Position numbers and translations under genes: made by a program. Positions 6,834 to 14,158 of a stretch of DNA of 14,158 nt are shown one piece after another; position 1 is the first letter of the stretch, and each line of letters opens with the position of its first letter. The notes under the pieces were generated by a model. The model did not search any database, was not told the DNA's origin, and worked only from the letters and a program-made list of their open reading frames with translations. This DNA comes from CAXGUU01 sp964012875 (GTDB taxonomy: Bacteria > Pseudomonadota > Gammaproteobacteria > Ga0077536): contig CAXGUU010000049.1 of assembly GCA_964012875.1 (NCBI GenBank), positions 1-14,158 of the forward strand, written 5' to 3'.

Positions 6834-7526
6834 ATGTCACTTAACGTACTCGTTGTTGAAGATGAGCCTGCCATTCGGCAGATGCTCTGTTTTGCACTGA
6901 CCAACGACGGCTACGCCGCCCATGAGGCAGCTAACGTCGATGCCGCGCAGAGCGCGATCAAGGCGACGCTGCCCGATCTCATTCTGCTCGACTGGATGCT
7001 TCCGGGGCTTTCCGGTCTCGACTTCGCTCGCCGTCTCAGACGCGAAAGCACAACCGACAAGATTCCGATAATCATGCTGACCGCGAAAGGTGAGGAGGTC
7101 GAAAAAGTGCGGGCTTTGGATATCGGGGCTGACGATTTTGTCACCAAGCCATTTTCTACCCGCGAGTTACTCGCGCGCATTCGCGCGGTCATCCGGCGCT
7201 CGAGCCGAAGTAAAACAGCCTCGGATGTGGCCGGCGGGCCGTTTCAGATTGACCTGGAATCCAAGAGAGCCACCTGCGCTGGAAATCGGCTCGATTTGAG
7301 TCCCACGGAATTTCGCCTGCTGGAATTTTTCTTAAGTCATCCGGAACGCGTCTACACGCGCAGCCAGCTGCTCGACGCGGTATGGAGCTCCGGCGCCTAC
7401 GTCGAAGAACGCACGGTCGATGTACACATTCGCCGGCTGCGCAAATTACTCGAACCGTTCGCTACTGATAAGCACATTCAGACAGTGCGGGGTGTGGGCT
7501 ACTGCTTCTCGCTGGAACCAAGATGA
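6834..7526 (+). CDS. phoB: Phosphate regulon response regulator PhoB
   Basis: PhoB is the OmpR-family transcription factor that binds Pho boxes when phosphorylated by PhoR. The product is 230 residues against 229 in E. coli. The receiver domain (residues 1-120) has the acidic pair Glu9/Asp10, the phosphoacceptor Asp53 in LILLDWMLPG, a conserved threonine in IIMLTAKGEE and the lysine of DDFVTKPFS. The C-terminal winged helix (about 130-227) has LSPTEFRLLEFF and the recognition-helix region VDVHIRRLRKLL, ending with TVRGVGYCF. The start ATG at 6834 gives the normal N-terminus MSLNVLVVEDEP. An AGAGGGG ribosome-binding site lies about 11 bases upstream, a little far. It is followed after 73 bases by phoR on the same strand and is likely self-activated through the Pho box upstream. 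Confidence 0.96.
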   Translation: MSLNVLVVEDEPAIRQMLCFALTNDGYAAHEAANVDAAQSAIKATLPDLILLDWMLPGLSGLDFARRLRRESTTDKIPIIMLTAKGEEVEKVRALDIGADDFVTKPFSTRELLARIRAVIRRSSRSKTASDVAGGPFQIDLESKRATCAGNRLDLSPTEFRLLEFFLSHPERVYTRSQLLDAVWSSGAYVEERTVDVHIRRLRKLLEPFATDKHIQTVRGVGYCFSLEPR

Positions 7527-7599
7527 TGCCGGTTAAAGTTCCCGAGAATAGCTTCATGTCGGTCGGTTCGGGGCGCATAATCTCCTTTTCGGAAAATTC

Positions 7600-8955
7600 A
7601 TGGCAAGCGTGCGACTGATGCACATTAGCGATCTAATCCGGCTGGTCGGGATCATGTTGGTGGGCTTATTGTTCGGCACCCTCATCGGGCAGGTGGCCTG
7701 GGGCCTGTTCTTGTCAGTGTTGGCCCACACAATTTTTCTCTGTGGCAGCCTAGAGGCACTGCTACGCTGGGTGCGCGCGCGCAAGGAACATGAGCCGCCC
7801 GAATATGTGGGCGTATTCGAAGATCTGGTCCTCGAAATCGACTACCTGCGTGACCGCCATCGCAAACGCAAAAAAAAGCTGGCAAGCTATATCAAACAAT
7901 TTCAGCAAGCCACGCGCGCACTACCCGACGCTACGGTGGTGCTCGACAATCAGGATCAGGTCCGGTGGGCCAATGGCGCCGCGGAAAAAATGCTGGGCGT
8001 GCGTTGGCCAGAAGATGTCGGACAACGCGTCACCAACCTTATCCGGGATCCGAAACTGCGGGATTTCATGGCGCGAGAAGATCTAGACGAAAGCATCGCC
8101 ATTGAAATCGACAGTCCAACATTGTCGGGCCGGCACCTCAACGTACTGAGCGCACCCTACGGTGACAAGCAGCGTCTGCTGGTTGCGCGTGATGTCACGC
8201 AGTTGCACCGAGCCAATCAAATCCGCAGGGATTTTGTTGCCAACGTTTCACATGAACTGCGCACGCCGATTACCGTATTTCGCGGCTACCTCGAAACGCT
8301 GACGACGAAGCAGACTAAGGTGCCGGCTGAATGGAATAACGCGCTCGAACATATGACGGCCCAAGCCGAGCGAATGCGCATACTCGTTGAAGAATTGCTG
8401 CTGCTTTCCAGGCTAGAAAGCGAAGATTCAGTGCCGCATCCGGTTACCGTTGACGTCGCCGCGCTTATAACAGATGTCCACGCGCGGGCCCGCGAGGTGA
8501 GTGGTGAGGCGGAACACCTGTTTTCCCTTGAAGTCGACAGCGACCTGTACCTTACAGGTTCGCCCGAAGAACTGTTCAGCGCCTTATCGAACATTGTTTT
8601 CAATGCGATTCAGTACACCCAGGCTCGCGGCATTGTCCAAATCAGATGGTCAAGGACCGACACCGGCGGTGCGGAATTTTCCGTCACCGACAATGGGCGT
8701 GGCATCTCCACAGAACACCTGCCACGCCTCACCGAACGATTCTACCGCGTCGATCATTCACGTGACCGGCAATCCGATAATGGCGGTACAGGACTCGGCC
8801 TGGCAATTGTCAAACACGTACTTACGCGCCACGACGCTGAGCTACTGATTGAGAGTACGGCGGGGAGCGGCAGTTGCTTTACGGCCCGATTCTCACCGAA
8901 CGCCGTCGCCAAACCACCTCTCGACCGCGATACCGGCGTGCGGGATGTCGGCTAA
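7600..8955 (+). CDS. phoR: Phosphate regulon sensor histidine kinase PhoR
   Basis: PhoR is the inner-membrane histidine kinase and phosphatase acting on PhoB. It has no large periplasmic sensor and is believed to read phosphate through the Pst transporter and PhoU. The product is 451 residues (E. coli 431). Two hydrophobic segments near residues 12-52 form a membrane hairpin, followed by a basic stretch (DRHRKRKKKL), a PAS domain (about 90-195), and the HisKA domain with His218 in FVANVSHELRTP. The ATPase domain follows with the N box NIVFNAIQYT, then DNGRGIS and GGTGLGLAIVKH. The ATG at 7600 has a weak GGAAAA upstream; a second ATG at 7618 is possible. It forms an operon with phoB and ends 17 bases from the convergent phoU. 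Confidence 0.95.
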   Translation: MASVRLMHISDLIRLVGIMLVGLLFGTLIGQVAWGLFLSVLAHTIFLCGSLEALLRWVRARKEHEPPEYVGVFEDLVLEIDYLRDRHRKRKKKLASYIKQFQQATRALPDATVVLDNQDQVRWANGAAEKMLGVRWPEDVGQRVTNLIRDPKLRDFMAREDLDESIAIEIDSPTLSGRHLNVLSAPYGDKQRLLVARDVTQLHRANQIRRDFVANVSHELRTPITVFRGYLETLTTKQTKVPAEWNNALEHMTAQAERMRILVEELLLLSRLESEDSVPHPVTVDVAALITDVHARAREVSGEAEHLFSLEVDSDLYLTGSPEELFSALSNIVFNAIQYTQARGIVQIRWSRTDTGGAEFSVTDNGRGISTEHLPRLTERFYRVDHSRDRQSDNGGTGLGLAIVKHVLTRHDAELLIESTAGSGSCFTARFSPNAVAKPPLDRDTGVRDVG

Positions 8956-8972
8956 ACCGGCCCAAGCTGGGA

Positions 8973-9692
8973 TCATTTGCGCGAGCTCAATTCCTGCTGA
9001 ACCTGCTCCAGAGCAACGTGGCGCACATCTTTGCCCTCGACAAGGTAAATGACATTCTCACAAATATTCATGGCGTGATCGCCAATCCGCTCGAGGGACC
9101 TCACCGTCAATGCCGCATCGAGGACATGAGAGATAGAGCGTGGATCTTCCATCATGAAGGTGATGAGGTGGCGCATGATGGCGTCAGTCTCGCCGTCAAT
9201 CTCGCGATCTTCCTGCGCCACTTTAAATGCCGCCTCCGAATCCATTCGGGCGAAGGCATCGAGCGCGCTGTACACCATGCGGCGGACGTGGTCACCCATC
9301 CGCACCATGCCGACGTAATACCTGTTTAGTGGGCGCGTATCGTTAAGGTTCAATACCAGGCGCGCAATTTTTTCCGCCTCGTCGCCAATCCGCTCCAAAT
9401 CAGTAATCGTTTTGCTAACTGCGAGCACCAGACGCAAATCGCCTGCCGCCGGCTGACGCATCAACAGGATGTCGGTGCAATCGCTGTCGATCTCAACTTC
9501 GAGCGCGTTGACCCTGAAATCGTTGACGGCGACGTACTCCGCGCCTTCGAAATCCCCCTTGGAAAGCGTGTCGAGAACCCGCTGCAAATGGTCCTCGACC
9601 AACCCACCCATAGTCAGAACCTTGGAGCGAATATCTTCGAGCTCCCTGTCGAACTGTTGTGAGATATGGTGGGGTAATCGGGACGTAGCCAT
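8973..9692 (-). CDS. phoU: Phosphate transport system regulator PhoU
   Basis: PhoU is a cytoplasmic helical protein linking the Pst transporter to PhoR. It keeps PhoR in phosphatase mode when phosphate is sufficient and restrains uptake. The product is 239 residues (E. coli 241) with two related three-helix halves. Each half has the metal-binding motif, ITDLERIGDEAEKIA in the first and VRSLERIGDHAMNICENV in the second. The ATG at 9692 is preferred over a TTG at 9707 because GGAG sits nine bases before it and MATSRLPHHISQQFDREL is the family's normal start. It is the last gene of the pst operon, 54 bases after pstB. No clear terminator follows; the gene ends 17 bases from the phoR stop. Confidence 0.96.
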   Translation of the reverse strand: MATSRLPHHISQQFDRELEDIRSKVLTMGGLVEDHLQRVLDTLSKGDFEGAEYVAVNDFRVNALEVEIDSDCTDILLMRQPAAGDLRLVLAVSKTITDLERIGDEAEKIARLVLNLNDTRPLNRYYVGMVRMGDHVRRMVYSALDAFARMDSEAAFKVAQEDREIDGETDAIMRHLITFMMEDPRSISHVLDAALTVRSLERIGDHAMNICENVIYLVEGKDVRHVALEQVQQELSSRK

Positions 9693-9746
9693 GCGCTGCT
9701 TCTCCAACGGTACGGCGGCGCCGTGGCCGTCGTTCTTGTCCAGGTT

Positions 9747-10637
9747 TTATCCGTAACGACCGGTGATGTAGTCCTCGGTCTGCTTCTTTTCCGGCGTGGA
9801 AAAAAGCTTGCGCGTTTCACCGTATTCGATCAAATCACCCATGTACATGAACGCGGTAAAATCAGAAACACGTGCGGCCTGCTGCATGTTATGCGTGACG
9901 ATGACGATAGTGTAATCAGTCTTGAGCTCATAGATGAGCTGTTCAATCTTCAAAGTTGAAATCGGATCCAGCGCCGACGCCGGTTCATCAAGCAGCAGCA
10001 CTTCGGGCTCGATCGCAATCGCACGTGCAATAACCAGCCTTTGCTGCTGCCCCCCCGACAGGCCCAGCGCGCTGTCATGTACCCGATCCTTAACTTCGTC
10101 CCACAACGCTGCACCGCGCAAGGCCTTCTCGACGGCCCGGTCCAGCACGCGGCGCGATTTCACACCCTGGATGCGCAGGCCATAAGCGACATTCTCGTAA
10201 ATCGTCTTCGGGAACGGATTGGGTTTTTGAAACACCATGCCGACGCGCCGCCTGAGCGTCGCAACATTAATGTCACGGCCATAAATGTTCTGACCGTTGA
10301 GTAGCACTTCACCCTCGATTCGAACATCGTCGATCAGGTCGTTCATACGATTAAAGCACCTGAGCAAGGTTGACTTACCGCAACCGGATGGACCGATAAA
10401 AGCCGTGACCCGCTTCTCCGGGATAGTCATGTTGACGGCGTTCAGCGCCTGGTTTTCGGAATAGAACAAATCCAGGTTGCGTACGTCCAGGCAAATCCGG
10501 TTCGCAGCGCTGTCGTTGGCTGTCGCATCACCCTTCCGCATCCCGTGTACTTCGACCCGTCGAGCCAGTCCCACTGCTTGCGACTTTTCGGTGGTGGATT
10601 CCATTGGGGCGGGCTCTGCTTCAGGTTTCAGTTGCAT
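9747..10637 (-). CDS. pstB: Phosphate ABC transporter ATP-binding protein PstB
   Basis: PstB is the ATPase that powers phosphate import through PstC and PstA at the inner membrane. All ABC motifs are present: Walker A GPSGCGKST at residues 82-90, the signature LSGGQQQR at 193-200, Walker B VLLLDEP at 213-219, and the H-loop His249 in IVTHNM. The PstB-typical RCFNRMND follows Walker A. At 296 residues it is about 40 longer than the E. coli protein (257). The excess is a polar N-terminal extension before ICLDVRNLDLFYS. The ATG at 10637 overlaps the pstA stop by 17 bases, suggesting coupled translation. In-frame ATGs at residues 12 and 33 are alternative starts that would shorten the extension. 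Confidence 0.96.
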   Translation of the reverse strand: MQLKPEAEPAPMESTTEKSQAVGLARRVEVHGMRKGDATANDSAANRICLDVRNLDLFYSENQALNAVNMTIPEKRVTAFIGPSGCGKSTLLRCFNRMNDLIDDVRIEGEVLLNGQNIYGRDINVATLRRRVGMVFQKPNPFPKTIYENVAYGLRIQGVKSRRVLDRAVEKALRGAALWDEVKDRVHDSALGLSGGQQQRLVIARAIAIEPEVLLLDEPASALDPISTLKIEQLIYELKTDYTIVIVTHNMQQAARVSDFTAFMYMGDLIEYGETRKLFSTPEKKQTEDYITGRYG

Positions 10638-12309
10638 TGTACTTTTCTCGCAAACGGTTGCGAATCGTTATCGCAGCCAGATTGAGCGTGACGATGATGA
10701 TGACCAACAGCAGGGAAGTTGCATAGACCAATGGGCGCGCTGCTTCGACGTTCGGACTTTGAAACCCCACATCGTAGATGTGGAATCCCAAGTGCATGAA
10801 CTTGCGGTCGAGATGAAGGAACGGAAAGTTGCCATCTAAAGGCAGAGCTGGTGCGAGTTTTACGACGCCAACCATCATCAGCGGCGCAACCTCTCCCGCT
10901 GCCCGCGCTACTGCAAGGATAAGTCCCGTCATCATGGCCGGAGTCGCCATGGGAAGGACCGTACGCCACAGGGTTTCTGCCTTGGTTGCACCCAGCGCCA
11001 GACTGCCCTCGCGAATGGCGCGCGGTATCCGCGAGAGTCCTTCTTCAGTCGCTACGATCACGACCGGGACCGTCAACAGTGCCAGGGTCAATGCTGACCA
11101 CAGCATGCCGGGCGTACCAAAGGTGGGTGCCGGCAAGGCCTCGGGGAAAAACAGACGGTCCAGTGAACCACCCAGGTAGTAGACAAAAAAGCCGAGGCCA
11201 AACACGCCATAAACGACGGACGGTACACCAGCCAAGTTGTTCACCGCGATTCGAATGATCCGCGTCAGCGCGCCCTGGTGTGCATATTCGCGCAGATAAA
11301 TCGCTGCCACCACGCCAAAAGGCGTGACCAATACCGACATCAGCATGACCATCATCACGGTGCCGAAGATGGCCGGATAGACGCCGCCCTCTGTATTCGC
11401 TTCGCGCGGATCGTCGACCACGAACTCGGCGATCTTCGACAGGTAGTGGGCGGACTTATCTATCAAGCCCATTCGATTGGGCATGAAATATCGCAACAGC
11501 GCATGAAACCCGATTTCAACCTGACGGCCTTCGATCGTTTCCGCGATCAGGGTATCCCGTTCGATCGCTTCGTAGAGCTCGCCGAGCTCGGCGGAGAGGA
11601 CTTCGTAGCGTTGGTCGAGCCCGGCCCGGGCATCGGCGATCTGTCCATAGCGCGGATCATCAGCTGCCGCTGCTTCAAGTTCGAGTCCGCGTGTACGCAG
11701 GCGGAGGCGTTCAAGCTCATAGTTCACTGCGCTCATAGCGTCGTTCTGAATCGCCTCGATTCGCACCTTCAGTTCGTGTTTGCGCGCCAGACGGCGATCG
11801 ATTTCCTCGACGAGTTCGGATTCATCCAGCACAAGTGGCTGTCCCGATTCGGTGATACCACGGGCAAAGCCATAGAAATTGCCCCATTCCTCACGCTCGG
11901 CAACGAATACATTGTCGGGATAATCAACGGCGCTGAATTCCGCCTCGTTGAACCATTTAAAATCGAAACCAACCACATCGCGATTGCCGATTTTTAGGAG
12001 GAAGCGATCGACAAAATCCTGCCCTTCAGGCACCTCGATACCGAGCGCCCTGACCCGCGCGGCCGTTACGGTTTCCTGATCCACGAATTCGCCAAGTGCG
12101 TAACTCGCATCTGCCACGGTAGACGTCAGTTGAAGCCGCACAACATCCTGTGGCCAGAAATGGCCCATCCCGCGCAGCGTGATCAGGGCCAGCAGACCGA
12201 AGACCATGATGAGACTGAAGCTGACGGTGCCCGCGGTCAGCCAGATCCAGGGCATCCCTGAACGGAACCAGGCGCGAATACCAGGCTTGGCTTGATTCTC
12301 AGTGCTCAT
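10621..12309 (-). CDS. pstA: Phosphate ABC transporter permease PstA, long form
   Basis: PstA is one of the two membrane permeases of the high-affinity phosphate importer. The product is 562 residues, nearly twice the E. coli protein (296). One membrane helix lies near residues 19-44. About 260 periplasmic residues follow, the first part corresponding to the DUF3333-type region of long PstA proteins. Within it, residues 163-255 or so are rich in Glu, Arg, Lys and Leu and look like a coiled coil. The transport domain begins near residue 308 (GVYPAIFGTVMMV), and the cytoplasmic EAA loop reads REGSLALGATKAETLWRTVLP. The ATG at 12309 has AGGG four to five bases upstream and is preferred to the TTG just before it. 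It starts six bases after the pstC stop and overlaps pstB. Confidence 0.94.
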   Translation of the reverse strand: MSTENQAKPGIRAWFRSGMPWIWLTAGTVSFSLIMVFGLLALITLRGMGHFWPQDVVRLQLTSTVADASYALGEFVDQETVTAARVRALGIEVPEGQDFVDRFLLKIGNRDVVGFDFKWFNEAEFSAVDYPDNVFVAEREEWGNFYGFARGITESGQPLVLDESELVEEIDRRLARKHELKVRIEAIQNDAMSAVNYELERLRLRTRGLELEAAAADDPRYGQIADARAGLDQRYEVLSAELGELYEAIERDTLIAETIEGRQVEIGFHALLRYFMPNRMGLIDKSAHYLSKIAEFVVDDPREANTEGGVYPAIFGTVMMVMLMSVLVTPFGVVAAIYLREYAHQGALTRIIRIAVNNLAGVPSVVYGVFGLGFFVYYLGGSLDRLFFPEALPAPTFGTPGMLWSALTLALLTVPVVIVATEEGLSRIPRAIREGSLALGATKAETLWRTVLPMATPAMMTGLILAVARAAGEVAPLMMVGVVKLAPALPLDGNFPFLHLDRKFMHLGFHIYDVGFQSPNVEAARPLVYATSLLLVIIIVTLNLAAITIRNRLREKYNATET

Positions 12310-12315
12310 CAAACC

Positions 12316-14158
12316 CTAAAGGCTCGCATACTTGCGTCGCAGCCGCTGGCGCACCACTTCGGCCAGGGTATTAACGAAGAAGGTAACCAGGAACAACACC
12401 AGTGCGGCCAGGAAAAGAATGCGGTAATGGGTGCTGTCGACTTCTGACTCCGGCATCTCAACGGCGATGTTGGCCGACAACGCACGGAAGCCCTGGAATA
12501 TGTTGAGATCCATGATGGGCGTATTTCCGGTTGCCATCAGGACGATCATCGTCTCACCCACGGCACGCCCCATGCCGATCATGACAGCGGAAAAAATACC
12601 GGGACTGGCAGTCAGGAGAACGACCCTGAGCGCTGTTTGCCAGGGCGTCGCTCCAAGCGCCAGTGAACCCATGGTCAGCGAGCGAGGCACGCTGAATACA
12701 GCATCTTCGCTGATGGAAAATATGGTCGGTATCACCGCGAAACCAATCGCGATACCAACCACCAGGGAGTTGCGCTGGTCATAAGTAACGCCATATTCAG
12801 CAGTCAGCCACTGCGGCAGGCTGCCGTTGAAAAACAACACCTCGCCCGCGCTTCCGAGTGCGACACTCAACCATGCGCCGGCGCAAATAACCGGCACCAG
12901 CAACAGCGCCTCCCAGCCATCCGGTACCAAAGCGCGCACTGCGGACGGCAAACGTGTCCACAACCACGCCGCTGCGAGGATAACCAAGGGCACCAGTGGC
13001 ACGGCCAACAGGAACCCGAGGAGTTCGCGTTCGAGCAAAGGGGCGAGCCACAAGCCAGCCAGAAAGCCGAGAATCACCGTTGGCAGTGCCGCCATCACCT
13101 CAACAGACGGCTTCACGATTGAACGCATCGCCGGGGTCATGAAATAAGCAGTGTAAATCGCGCCCAATATCGCCACTGGAGTTGCGAACAACATCGAATA
13201 GAACGTCGCTTTCAGGGTACCGAATGTCAGCGGCATCAAACTGAATTTGGGTTCGAAGTCGCTGCTCGCCGAAGACGATTGCCAAACATACTCCGGGCGG
13301 CTGCGACTCTCGTACCAGACTTCCCGCCACAGCGCCGACAACGACACCTCCGGATGCTCATTGTGGATAGTGAAGTGCTGAAGCGATCCCGCGGCGGTCG
13401 TTATGAGCGCGGCGTCTGCGCGCGGTGATAACGCAAGCGTGCGCACAGATTTTTCCGCCAGCGGCATATCGAGCACCCGACGCTCGGCCGTTGTGTGGTA
13501 GAGAGCAAGGTCGCCGTTGCCATCGACCGCAGCAAACGACTTGCGGAAGTACTCCGAGGCGATATGACGAACTGCCGCCCCCATGGATTCGAAATCCCGG
13601 ACCTTGGCCAGCGAATATTCATTGTTACTGTCCCGCACCGGGAACCATTGCGACAACGCCCCCTTGTCATCGCCGACCAGGATCGAGATACCGCCGGCGA
13701 GACTTTCCAACGACGTTACCCGGGCGCCGGGGGAGGCAGCCGGGGCGCGATCAACAAGGCTGATTGCCGTCATGTCACTGATGTCGTAGAGCGACAGAAA
13801 GCCAACGCTGTCGGCGACGTAAAGCTCACGCTGTTCGACATTGATCAACAAGTGCGTCAATTCGCCGCCGTCGATCGGCAGGTGTGCATGGGTGATGCTG
13901 GTCGTCGCTTCATCGTCCAGAAATGACGTTTCAATTTCAGCGCGCATCAATACCACGCGTCCGTCCTCAGTCACACCTGCGATGGTGGTCTGTTCTTCTC
14001 CGTTCTGGCCGGCGACCAGGCGCAGCGCTCGGCCTTCGGGATCAACTTCAAGCCCGCCTTCACCCAGTGGGAACGACATTGATGGCGTGACCAAGCGGCG
14101 GTCGTCAGGGTAGCTGATACTGTAATCGGCCCGCGCGATCTGGACGCGGCCGCCAGCG
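12316..14158 (-). CDS. pstC: Phosphate ABC transporter permease PstC, long form with periplasmic domain, N-terminus missing
   Basis: PstC is the partner permease of PstA. The reading frame is open to the right edge of the window, so the true start and probably a first membrane helix are missing; about 613 residues are visible. The C-terminal half, from about base 13240 down, is the transport domain: several membrane helices and the EAA loop MGSLALGATPWQTALRVVLL, then GRAVGETMIVLMATGNTP. The visible N-terminal 300 residues resemble a WD40-like beta-propeller, with repeated short strands such as ELYVADSVGFLSLYDISD and SFAAVDGNGDLALYHT. Similar large PstC proteins are known in Gammaproteobacteria; the role of the extra domain is not established as far as I know. 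The gene leads the visible operon pstC-pstA-pstB-phoU. An internal TTG near 14094 is not the start. Confidence 0.92.
   Translation of the reverse strand, partial: AGGRVQIARADYSISYPDDRRLVTPSMSFPLGEGGLEVDPEGRALRLVAGQNGEEQTTIAGVTEDGRVVLMRAEIETSFLDDEATTSITHAHLPIDGGELTHLLINVEQRELYVADSVGFLSLYDISDMTAISLVDRAPAASPGARVTSLESLAGGISILVGDDKGALSQWFPVRDSNNEYSLAKVRDFESMGAAVRHIASEYFRKSFAAVDGNGDLALYHTTAERRVLDMPLAEKSVRTLALSPRADAALITTAAGSLQHFTIHNEHPEVSLSALWREVWYESRSRPEYVWQSSSASSDFEPKFSLMPLTFGTLKATFYSMLFATPVAILGAIYTAYFMTPAMRSIVKPSVEVMAALPTVILGFLAGLWLAPLLERELLGFLLAVPLVPLVILAAAWLWTRLPSAVRALVPDGWEALLLVPVICAGAWLSVALGSAGEVLFFNGSLPQWLTAEYGVTYDQRNSLVVGIAIGFAVIPTIFSISEDAVFSVPRSLTMGSLALGATPWQTALRVVLLTASPGIFSAVMIGMGRAVGETMIVLMATGNTPIMDLNIFQGFRALSANIAVEMPESEVDSTHYRILFLAALVLFLVTFFVNTLAEVVRQRLRRKYASL

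Noticed and set aside
7553..7581. Possible internal promoter before phoR (TTCATG, 17 bases, CATAAT)
   Set aside because: The -10 is good but the -35 matches only three of six bases; a phoB-phoR transcript explains expression without it.
8961..8971. Small hairpin CCCA-AGC-TGGG between phoR and phoU as a bidirectional terminator
   Set aside because: Four base pairs and no T-run on either strand are too weak for intrinsic termination.
8874..9329. 151-codon open frame on the plus strand over the end of phoR and antisense to phoU
   Set aside because: Its parts are an out-of-frame reading of phoR and the complement of phoU; no independent evidence.
11278..11997. 239-codon open frame on the plus strand, opposite pstA
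   Set aside because: It is antisense to a clearly coding, conserved permease; long antisense frames are common in GC-rich genes and this one has no recognisable domain.

Overview
The window is a compact, chromosome-like stretch of a Gammaproteobacterium. The evidence is the leuS-lptE-holA-(proA)-nadD gene order, an LptE lipoprotein, a PhoB/PhoR pair, and the enlarged PstC and PstA permeases typical of that class. I cannot name a genus. Base composition looks even and moderately GC-rich. I see no insertion sequences, tRNA or rRNA genes, CRISPR arrays or phage genes.

Region 1 (1-6009, all on the minus strand) reads in transcription order leuS (leucyl-tRNA synthetase), lptE (outer-membrane LPS assembly lipoprotein), holA (DNA polymerase III delta), proA (gamma-glutamyl phosphate reductase), nadD (NAD biosynthesis, cut by the left edge). 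lptE overlaps the end of leuS. No intrinsic terminator was seen between the genes, so this is probably one housekeeping operon.

Region 2 (6010-6833) holds comEA, a small secreted helix-hairpin-helix DNA-uptake protein on the minus strand. An intrinsic terminator lies after it. Between comEA and the divergent phoB is a 256-base spacer with a large nested inverted repeat and, nearer phoB, a convincing Pho box with a -10 element.

Region 3 (6834-14158) is the phosphate-starvation regulon. phoB-phoR (plus strand) encode the response regulator and sensor kinase. They converge, with only 17 bases between, on phoU-pstB-pstA-pstC (minus strand, transcribed pstC to phoU), which encode the high-affinity phosphate ABC transporter and its signalling partner. 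The Pst transporter with PhoU is expected to hold PhoR in its inactive state when phosphate is plentiful. PhoB presumably activates its own promoter through the Pho box and the pst operon from a promoter to the right of the window. pstS is not in the window. Both permeases carry large extra periplasmic parts: a beta-propeller-like domain in PstC and a coiled coil in PstA.

Most of the window is well-known biology. The items most worth a second look are the nested palindrome upstream of phoB and comEA, the odd translation start of comEA, and the periplasmic additions to PstC and PstA.
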